Assembly: GCA_949287655.1 (NCBI GenBank)
Contig: CASEHD010000010.1
Span: forward strand, 100,509-164,508
Direction: 5' to 3'
Length of the DNA: 64,000 bases
Source of the DNA: an uncultured Christensenella sp.
GTDB taxonomy: Bacteria; Bacillota; Clostridia; Christensenellales; UBA3700
Shown here: positions 57,694-64,000 of the stretch, piece by piece
Position numbering within the stretch: position 1 is the stretch's first letter
Layout of the letters: the number at the start of each line of letters is the position of its first letter
Notes under the pieces: generated by a model
Databases searched by the model: none
Told to the model about the DNA's origin: nothing
The model's input: the letters and a program-made list of their open reading frames with translations, nothing else
Program-made: the position numbers and the translations under genes

Positions 57694-58967
57694 TATTTCA
57701 TCACGACGTACTGCTCTCTTTCCGCGCCGACGGACACGTAGGTTATCGGGCAGCCGACAGCCTTTTCTACGTATTTGATATAGTCGAGCGCCGCTTTGGG
57801 CAGATCTTCGACCTTCTTGCATCCGCTGATGTCGCACTTCCAGCCGTCGAGATATTCGATGACCGGCTTAGCCTTGTCGAGGCGTTCTCCTCTGGGGAAT
57901 TCGGTCGTCTTTTCGCCGTCTATGTCGTACGCGACGCAAACGGGTATCTTGTCAAGGTAAGAAAGGACGTCCAGCTTTGTCAGCGCGAGTTCGTCCGCGC
58001 CCTGCATTTCCACGCCGTACCTGGATGCGACGACGTCGAACGAACCCACTCTGCGGGGTCTGCCGGTAGCCGCGCCGTATTCCGCGCCCGCCTTTCTGAG
58101 TTCTTCAGCTTCTTCGCCGAACATTTCGACCGTGAACGGTCCTTCGCCGACGCAGGAGGAATACGCCTTCATAATGCCGAACACGTTGTCCAGCTTATAT
58201 TTGGGGATGCCCGCGCCTATCGGAGCGTACGCCGCGATCGTATTCGACGACGAGGTGTACGGATTGATACCGAAGTCGATATCTCTGAGCGCACCCAGCT
58301 GCGCTTCGAATACGATCTTCTTGCCCGCCTTTACGCATTCGTCGAGGTACCTGCCTGTATTGCAAACGAACGGTTTGAGCTTGTCGCCGTATTCTTTCAG
58401 CCAGTCCATGATGTCGTCGACGTCTATCTTCGTGCTGCCGTAAGCCTTTTCGATAAACAGATTCTTCCATTCAACTATCGACTTCATACGCTTTTTAAGC
58501 GATTCGGGATAGAACAGATCGCCCATCGTGATTATCTTTTTCAGGTACTTGTCGCCGTAAACGGGAGCTATGCCCCTTCTGGTGGAGCCGTATTTCGCGT
58601 CGCCCAGTCTGTCCTCTTCCAGACAGTCCTGCCTTACGTGATAAGGCATACAAATGACCGCCCTTTCGCTGATCTTGAGGTTTTCGGGGGTGATCTTAAC
58701 GCCCGCGTCCGTCAGTCTCTTCATCTCGCCGACGAGGTGCTGCATGTCGATGACCATACCGTTGCCCATCACGTTGACGACCTCGGGGCGCAGAATTCCC
58801 GAAGGGATAAGGTTGAGAATGAATTTGCCCAGGTGGTTGACGACGGTATGACCCGCGTTGTTTCCGCCCTGGTACCTTACGACCACGTCGTAATCGCTCG
58901 ACACAAGGTCAACCATTCTGCCCTTGCCTTCGTCGCCCCAGTTGATACCTACGATAGCTGTTAACAT
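57693..58967 (-). CDS. purA: Adenylosuccinate synthase
   Basis: First committed step from IMP to AMP, using GTP. 424 residues. INWGDEGKG (9-17) is the phosphate loop; NNAGHTVV holds the catalytic His; FEAQLGALRDIDFG and TGRPRRVGSFD are typical. AGGAGATAAC precedes the ATG. It lies 38 bases after the P-type ATPase gene and is translationally coupled to nth. Confidence 0.96.
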   Translation of the reverse strand: MLTAIVGINWGDEGKGRMVDLVSSDYDVVVRYQGGNNAGHTVVNHLGKFILNLIPSGILRPEVVNVMGNGMVIDMQHLVGEMKRLTDAGVKITPENLKISERAVICMPYHVRQDCLEEDRLGDAKYGSTRRGIAPVYGDKYLKKIITMGDLFYPESLKKRMKSIVEWKNLFIEKAYGSTKIDVDDIMDWLKEYGDKLKPFVCNTGRYLDECVKAGKKIVFEAQLGALRDIDFGINPYTSSSNTIAAYAPIGAGIPKYKLDNVFGIMKAYSSCVGEGPFTVEMFGEEAEELRKAGAEYGAATGRPRRVGSFDVVASRYGVEMQGADELALTKLDVLSYLDKIPVCVAYDIDGEKTTEFPRGERLDKAKPVIEYLDGWKCDISGCKKVEDLPKAALDYIKYVEKAVGCPITYVSVGAEREQYVVMK

Positions 58968-59005
58968 AATGTTATCTCCTTTTGCTTAGCAAAATATTTC
59001 GTATA

Positions 59006-62000
59006 TTAATCGGACGTCTTTCCGTCCTTTTTTTCCTTTCTCTTACCGCGCAGTTCGTCCCAGTACTCTATAACTCTCAGTCTGAAATCCTTTATCTCTC
59101 TGACGAGGCTGTTGAACGCGCCTATCTCCGCGCGCCAGAAGATTATCATCGGGAACACCGCGAGCAGCATAAATACCGTATTTATAATCATTTCCGTGGT
59201 AAGACCCGAAAGCGACAGTATGTTTCTTATGAACGACGACGTGATTGCGGCTATAAACAGCACCAGACACATCGCGATAAGATACAGCCTTTCCTTCGTG
59301 TACGGTATGCAGACCCACATCAGCATTATGAACGACACGAGACTGGTCACGTAAAACGCCATCGTCGAGACCTGCGCGGACACGTCTATGCCGACGTCGC
59401 GGTAGACGAAACATATTATCGTGACCATGGTCGCGACGGTAAAGCCTGCCGGCAAAGCCTTTTTGAACACCTTTCCGAGGAAAGACCCCCTGACCTTCGT
59501 ATCGTTGGGTTCGATCGCGAGGAAGAAGGACGGCAGACCCACGAACAAGCCGCTTATCAGCGTGAGCTGTATAGGCTCAAACGGATAGTTCATTCTGAAG
59601 ATTATCAGAAGAAGGGTCAGCAGTATGCTGAACGACGTCTTTACGAGGAACAGCGAAGCCGCGCGTTCAATGTTGTTGATAACGCGCCTGCCTTCCGCGA
59701 CCACGCTGGGAAGCGCGGCGAAATCGCTGTCCAGAAGAACGAGCTGCGCGACGTTTCTGCTCGCTTCGCTTCCCGAAGCCATCGCGATCGAACAATCCGC
59801 TTCTTTAAGCGCCATAACGTCGTTTACGCCGTCGCCGGTCATTCCGACGGTATGTCCTTTGGATTTAAGCGATGTCACCAGCACCTTTTTCTGCTTGGGG
59901 GTGACTCTTCCGAATATCGTGTACTTGTCGCACGCTTCGTATATTTTCTCGTCGGTATCGAGTTCTGTAGCGTCGATGAATTTGTCCGCGTTTGCGAGAC
60001 CCGCGCGCTCAGCTACCTTGGACACGGTCAGCGGATTGTCGCCCGAAATCACTTTGAGCTCCACGCCCTGCTTTGCAAAATACGCGAGGGTGTCTTTCGC
60101 GTTCTCTCTTATCTTATCCGAAAGCACGATGAGCGCGATCGGCTTTAACTTCTCTCTGTCGAGGTCGTCTTTAAGAGGCTGGGTCGTTCTTACCAGCACG
60201 AGCACGCGGAAACCCTGCGCGCTGTACTCTCTTACGTCGTTTTCGACGAGAGAATATTTTTCTTTCAGCACGAATTCCGGCGCGCCGACTATGAATTTAC
60301 CGACAGGACCGAAATCTGCCGCGCTCCATTTTCTTGACGAAGAGAACGGGACGGTCGACACGACGTCGTACTTTTCGCTGCTCTTGAAATATTGCGCGAA
60401 CGCCTCGAAAGTCGATCCCTGCGCGCCCAGCGCCGCGACCATATTCGTCATTATGTCGTCGACGTGACCGAACTTTGTCGAATATATATGCGTCTTTTCG
60501 ACCTCCATGCTGCCTTCGGTTATCGTACCCGTCTTGTCAAGACACAGCATATCCACCCGCGCGAGCGTCTCAATACTGTACAGGTCCTGCACCAGCGTGC
60601 GTTTCCGCGCCAGCTTTATAACGCCGACCGCAAGCGCGATAGAGGTCAGCATAACGAGACCTTCCGGGATCATACCGACGACGGAAGCGACGGTGCCCGT
60701 GACTGCTTCGTTTATCGTCGACGTGGTTATCTTATTGGTATAGAACATAAGGATGCCCAGCGGGAAGATCGCCAGCGTGACTATTCTTATTATCCAGTTT
60801 ATCGAGCGCATAAGCTCGGATTTGGGCTTCTTGAACTTTTTGGCTTCCGCCATAAGCTTTGAGGTAAAGTTATCCTCGCCGACCGCGGTAACGCGCGCCT
60901 TGCACTCGCCCGCCTGGACGAAACTGCCCGAATACAGGAAATCGCCGTTCTGCTTATGCACGTCGTCCTGTTCGCCTGTAAGCAGCGACTCGTTGACCTC
61001 GCACTGCCCTTCGACGACTATGCTGTCCGACGGGATCTGCATGCCCTGTTTTAATATCATGATGTCGTCGATGACGATATCCGATATCTCGCTTTGCACT
61101 ACCTTGCCGCCTCTTATCAGATCGACGTGAGGCGCAGCGATAAGCGACATCTTTTCAAGGACTTTCTTACTTCTTATCTCCTGCACTACTCCTACGATGA
61201 TGTTTACGGTAACCACGCCGACAAACAGCATGTTCTTGAGTTCGCCGTACACGAATATGAGCGCGGCGAGCACGAAGTTGATGAAGTTGAACAGTGTGAG
61301 TACGTTTGAACGGAAGATCCCCAGGTAGGATTTTGAGACAACGTTGGGCTGAACGTTGTTCATGCCTCTTGCGAACCTCTCCTGCACCTGCTCTTCGGTA
61401 AGTCCCTGAGATGGGTCGGGCTGAAGCCTCTGCAGCTCTCCCGTATATTTCATTTTATCTTTTTTGGATTTTTTTCCCTTTGCGGGTATCTCTTTTGCGG
61501 GCTCTTCAGTCGCTCCCGCTTCGTTTGCGGCTGCTTCGTCGGCGACGACGTGCGCTCCCTCCTCTTTTATCTCTGCGGCGACAAATTCTTCCGCAGGTTT
61601 TTCCTCTGCGGGAACCGCGCTCTCTTCCTTTATCTCTTCGACGATCTCGCCGGCTTTTTCTTCCTTTTTGCGGGCTCTTCTCTGTCTTACGGGTTTTTCG
61701 GCATCCGCGGATGCGATCCCGCCCGCCCCTGTATCCGCGGCGACCGGCTCTTCTTTTTCTGCGGAAGCTTTCTTAGCCGCCCTCTTCGCGACGTGTTTTT
61801 CTTCCTTTACAGGCGCAGCGATCTTATCTTCTTGCTCCGCTGACGCTGACGCAGCGGGTTTTGCTCCCTTCTCTTTAAACTGTCTGGGCGCCCCGCCGGA
61901 CGGTCTCGCCGCACGCGTCCTCGCGCGCGCAGAAGAAGTCGCCGCGGGAACTGTTCCCGTGGCTATTGCGTCGCCGCTTCCGACAGTGGTCTTTTCAAGG

Positions 62001-62077
62001 TCGGGAGAAGTTTTTACCCCGCTCTCTGCGACCTCTTTTTCAGCCTTTTGTTTTTTGCTCTTTCCGGAGTTTCCCAT
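59006..62077 (-). CDS. Cation-transporting P-type ATPase with long disordered N-tail
   Basis: 1023 residues. The P-type core starts near 215: actuator TGEQDD (TGE), TM4 GMIPEGLVMLTS, phosphorylation site DKTGTITEGS, and hinge MTGDGVNDVMALKEAD. PEGL in TM4 points to Ca2+ or Mg2+ type transport, as in CtpE-like pumps. The first 215 residues are low-complexity, rich in Ala, Glu, Lys and Pro, with basic patches such as RARTRAARP and KRAAKKA; such a tail is not part of the family. No ribosome site is seen, and the leader is about 3 nt. Confidence 0.9.
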   Translation of the reverse strand: MGNSGKSKKQKAEKEVAESGVKTSPDLEKTTVGSGDAIATGTVPAATSSARARTRAARPSGGAPRQFKEKGAKPAASASAEQEDKIAAPVKEEKHVAKRAAKKASAEKEEPVAADTGAGGIASADAEKPVRQRRARKKEEKAGEIVEEIKEESAVPAEEKPAEEFVAAEIKEEGAHVVADEAAANEAGATEEPAKEIPAKGKKSKKDKMKYTGELQRLQPDPSQGLTEEQVQERFARGMNNVQPNVVSKSYLGIFRSNVLTLFNFINFVLAALIFVYGELKNMLFVGVVTVNIIVGVVQEIRSKKVLEKMSLIAAPHVDLIRGGKVVQSEISDIVIDDIMILKQGMQIPSDSIVVEGQCEVNESLLTGEQDDVHKQNGDFLYSGSFVQAGECKARVTAVGEDNFTSKLMAEAKKFKKPKSELMRSINWIIRIVTLAIFPLGILMFYTNKITTSTINEAVTGTVASVVGMIPEGLVMLTSIALAVGVIKLARKRTLVQDLYSIETLARVDMLCLDKTGTITEGSMEVEKTHIYSTKFGHVDDIMTNMVAALGAQGSTFEAFAQYFKSSEKYDVVSTVPFSSSRKWSAADFGPVGKFIVGAPEFVLKEKYSLVENDVREYSAQGFRVLVLVRTTQPLKDDLDREKLKPIALIVLSDKIRENAKDTLAYFAKQGVELKVISGDNPLTVSKVAERAGLANADKFIDATELDTDEKIYEACDKYTIFGRVTPKQKKVLVTSLKSKGHTVGMTGDGVNDVMALKEADCSIAMASGSEASRNVAQLVLLDSDFAALPSVVAEGRRVINNIERAASLFLVKTSFSILLTLLLIIFRMNYPFEPIQLTLISGLFVGLPSFFLAIEPNDTKVRGSFLGKVFKKALPAGFTVATMVTIICFVYRDVGIDVSAQVSTMAFYVTSLVSFIMLMWVCIPYTKERLYLIAMCLVLFIAAITSSFIRNILSLSGLTTEMIINTVFMLLAVFPMIIFWRAEIGAFNSLVREIKDFRLRVIEYWDELRGKRKEKKDGKTSD

Positions 62078-62086
62078 ACAATAAAT

Positions 62087-62115
62087 AATATAACATTTTT
62101 ATAATATTAAGTCAA
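62087..62115 (-). promoter_or_regulatory. Near-leaderless promoter of P-type ATPase
   Basis: TTGACT (62110-62115), 17-base spacer, TATATT (62087-62092), then 9 bases to the ATG. Confidence 0.7.
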
Positions 62116-62180
62116 TAAATTATTGCCTTTCCCTCTCTCTTTTACAACGGCGTAAGTTGTTAAAGCGGTATTTTTAATGT

Positions 62181-62210
62181 AAAAAATCTCCCCGTCGCCT
62201 CGGCGGGGAG
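62181..62210 (-). terminator. Terminator of aro-tyrA transcript
   Basis: Minus strand CTCCCCG-CCGAGGCGA-CGGGGAG followed by ATTTTTT. Confidence 0.9.
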
Positions 62211-62231
62211 AAAAACGCGCGTGTTTTGCGC

Positions 62232-63089
62232 TTAAAGTTCTTTGTTGAATTCCGTCCTTCGCTTTGTCGCCTTGACGAATTCTTTTTCAAGAGTCTCCTT
62301 GTCCTCATTTTCGATGGCCTCTTTTATTACGTCCAGGCACTTTTCGAACTCCTTTATCGACGAAAGAAGGTTTTGCTTGTTCCCCAGGAAAAGTTCGGAC
62401 CACAGACTTTCGTTGATATTGGCTATCCTCGTAAGATCGCGGTAGCTGTCGCCTACGAAGCGCGGCGTGTCGAACTGTCTGTCGTCGCTGTTGACCAGAG
62501 CGACAGCGAGCGCGTGAGGGAGCTGGGACACGAAAGATATTATCTTGTCGTGCTGCGCGGGCGTCAGTTTCATCACGTTCCTGAATCCCATCTCGCGCGC
62601 GAGCTTTTCTATCGCGTCTATCGAACTCTGTTTATTTTTTTCGGACGGAGTTATTATGAAATTCGCGCCTTTGAAAACCGCGTCATCGGCGTAATCTATC
62701 CCTTTTTTTTCTCTGCCCGCCATCGGGTGAGCAAAGACAAAATCCGTATTTTCCGGCATAAGCGCGATTATTTTTTCTGTGAAATGCGATTTTATGCCGG
62801 CGACGTCGGTGACAATCGCGCCTTCTTTCAAAAGACGTCGTATCCTTCCCAGTTCGCCCTCTACCTGCTTTGGATAAAGCGCGATCACAACGATATCGGA
62901 AAGGGGTATGAATGGGTCTGCGCTTGTTGCCGCGTCGTCGACTATCCCTCTCTCTTTTGCCTTTCTTACCGTCTCTTCGTCGCAGTCAGCGCCGTAAACG
63001 GTGTAGCCGTTCTTTTTCAGCGACATCGCGTATGAGCCGCCGATAACGCCCAGACCTATCACTGTTACGATATGTCTTTTCACCGTCAT
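62232..63089 (-). CDS. tyrA: Prephenate dehydrogenase
   Basis: 285 residues; oxidative decarboxylation of prephenate to 4-hydroxyphenylpyruvate for tyrosine. The Rossmann motif GLGVIGGSYA lies at about 11-20; the catalytic His is likely in DVAGIKSHF, and AHPMAGREKKG and SQLPHALAVAL are family marks. No ACT or chorismate mutase domain. The ATG at 63089 follows GAGG; the open frame to 63176 lies in aroQ. It overlaps the aroQ end by 4 bases. Confidence 0.94.
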   Translation of the reverse strand: MTVKRHIVTVIGLGVIGGSYAMSLKKNGYTVYGADCDEETVRKAKERGIVDDAATSADPFIPLSDIVVIALYPKQVEGELGRIRRLLKEGAIVTDVAGIKSHFTEKIIALMPENTDFVFAHPMAGREKKGIDYADDAVFKGANFIITPSEKNKQSSIDAIEKLAREMGFRNVMKLTPAQHDKIISFVSQLPHALAVALVNSDDRQFDTPRFVGDSYRDLTRIANINESLWSELFLGNKQNLLSSIKEFEKCLDVIKEAIENEDKETLEKEFVKATKRRTEFNKEL

Positions 63090-63532
63090 TTTATATCCTC
63101 GTACTTTCCGCTTTCTATCATCTTTACCGCCGCCACGTAGCCGTCGAAGCCCTTGCCGCATATCTGCGCTTTGCACACGGGCGCGGTGACCGAAACGCGG
63201 CGGAATTCTTCCCTCTTGTCTATCGCCGATATATGCACCTCCACGACGGGCAACATTATCGCCTTTATCGCGTCTCTTATCGCATAGCTGTAATGGGTAT
63301 GCGCGGCGGGGTTTATAACTACGCCGTCGTATTTTTCAAAGAAACATCTGTGCAGGCAATCGACGATGTCTCCTTCGTGATTGCTTTGAAAAAAATCCAG
63401 CTCCGTGTTCGTTCCGGTGCAATTCTTCCTGATATACGCATACAGATCCTGCAGCGTATTTTCTCCGTAAACGTCCTTTTCGCGCGTGCCAAGCATATTC
63501 ATGTTCACGCCGTTGATAACCATAATCTTCAC
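63086..63532 (-). CDS. aroQ: 3-dehydroquinate dehydratase, type II
   Basis: 148 residues; third step of the shikimate pathway. Seen are INGVNMNMLGTRE with Arg and the catalytic Tyr in VYGENT, FQSNHEGDIVD, INPAAHTHYSYAIRDA with the active-site Asn and His, and EVHISAIDKREEFRRVS. Two usually conserved positions differ (Val for Pro in NGPN, Ala for Asn in HLSN), but the catalytic residues are kept. Encoded between aroK and tyrA. Confidence 0.94.
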   Translation of the reverse strand: MKIMVINGVNMNMLGTREKDVYGENTLQDLYAYIRKNCTGTNTELDFFQSNHEGDIVDCLHRCFFEKYDGVVINPAAHTHYSYAIRDAIKAIMLPVVEVHISAIDKREEFRRVSVTAPVCKAQICGKGFDGYVAAVKMIESGKYEDIK

Positions 63533-63536
63533 TGTC

Positions 63537-64000
63537 TCATCTCCTTTCGCCGATTATTGCGAGCAGTTTTTTAAGTCCCTCTTTTTCGTTGCCTTCGTTA
63601 TCGAGCACGGCTTGCGCCGAACTGTAATATATGCTCTTTCTCTCTTCGTAAATGCCGGCGAGTTTTTCCGCGCCTTCAGCCAGAAGGGGTCTTCCGGTAC
63701 AGTCAGCGGCAGCGATTATCTTATCTATATTCCGTTTTATAAATATAGTCGCGCCGGAAAGAAGGATCATATCGCGGTTCCTTATCCTGACGACCGCTCC
63801 TCCGCCCGTAGCTACGACGAGTCCTTTTTCAAGCGAGAGTTCGTAAAGCGCGCGGCTTTCCGCGTCTCTGAACGCATTTTCGCCTTTGGCAAAAAGCTCC
63901 GGAATCGTCTTTCCTTCCCGCTCGACGATATAGTCGTCCATATCTACGAAACGCCTGCCGGTCGCCTCAGCCAGCATCTTTCCGAGCGTGCTCTTTCCGC
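63537..64000 (-). CDS. aroK: Shikimate kinase, N-terminus beyond the window
   Basis: Phosphorylates shikimate. The visible frame continues past 63977 to the window edge and codes GKSTLGKML, the P-loop end, so the gene starts outside. Other marks are FVDMDDYIVE (substrate Asp), FRDAES, and VATGGGAVVR. About 153 residues are seen of a usual 165-175. It precedes aroQ by 4 bases. Confidence 0.92.
   Translation of the reverse strand, partial: GKSTLGKMLAEATGRRFVDMDDYIVEREGKTIPELFAKGENAFRDAESRALYELSLEKGLVVATGGGAVVRIRNRDMILLSGATIFIKRNIDKIIAAADCTGRPLLAEGAEKLAGIYEERKSIYYSSAQAVLDNEGNEKEGLKKLLAIIGERR

Overview
The window looks like a chromosomal stretch of an anaerobic Gram-positive bacterium, most likely a clostridial member of the Bacillota; the exact family cannot be fixed by reading. 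The clues are ECF-type vitamin S components under TPP and FMN riboswitches, an infC-rpmI-rplT operon with a leader attenuator, an NfnAB-type flavoprotein pair, Gram-positive Shine-Dalgarno sites, tRNA genes with encoded CCA, and no respiratory or outer-membrane genes. Most genes lie on the minus strand.

Layout. 1-428: end of a MITE-like element and a candidate small RNA. 428-6450: S41 protease, malic enzyme, a catalytically degenerate MalK-like ABC protein and a divergent GPH sugar symporter. 6534-12600: ruvC, proA, yebC, a SpoU methylase, infC-rpmI-rplT and TPP-controlled thiT. 12643-19229: an AT-rich single-gene module coding for a 1975-residue TIR-NACHT-LRR protein, preceded by a tandem-repeat array. 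19263-24576: pgi, a TIM-barrel isomerase and an RND/MMPL transporter. 24926-32495: branched-chain amino acid operon ilvB-ilvC-ilvD-ilvA-ridA, preceded by icd. 32544-38311: tsaE-tsaB-rimI-hydrolase-murF-ddl, and divergently FMN-controlled ribU. 38498-41188: two tRNAs followed by a small AT-rich accessory patch with two XRE regulators. 41251-48167: lipoprotein and the pgsA-to-valS operon. 48347-53145: a NitT/TauT-type ABC transporter and a YkvI-like permease, flanked by two same-orientation MITE copies. 53206-64000: yhbY-obg, nfnAB-like genes, nth-purA, a P-type ATPase with an unusual N-terminal tail, and aroK-aroQ-tyrA.

The outstanding object is the TIR-NACHT-LRR gene. It joins a TIR effector domain, a STAND-type NTPase and a very long BspA-type LRR sensor with no export signal. 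This is the architecture of plant TNL and animal NLR immune receptors, and it points to an abortive-infection antiphage sensor. Next to it sits an unexplained array of about 2.3 units of roughly 230 bp, each carrying the same strong terminator hairpin. Other points of interest are a three-copy MITE family, an AUC start for infC under a leader attenuator, several near-leaderless promoters, a MalK-like protein that lost almost every catalytic motif, and overlapping divergent promoters at tsaE/ribU.

All coordinates, promoters and hairpins were read by eye. Domain assignments rest on recognised motifs, without database searches.
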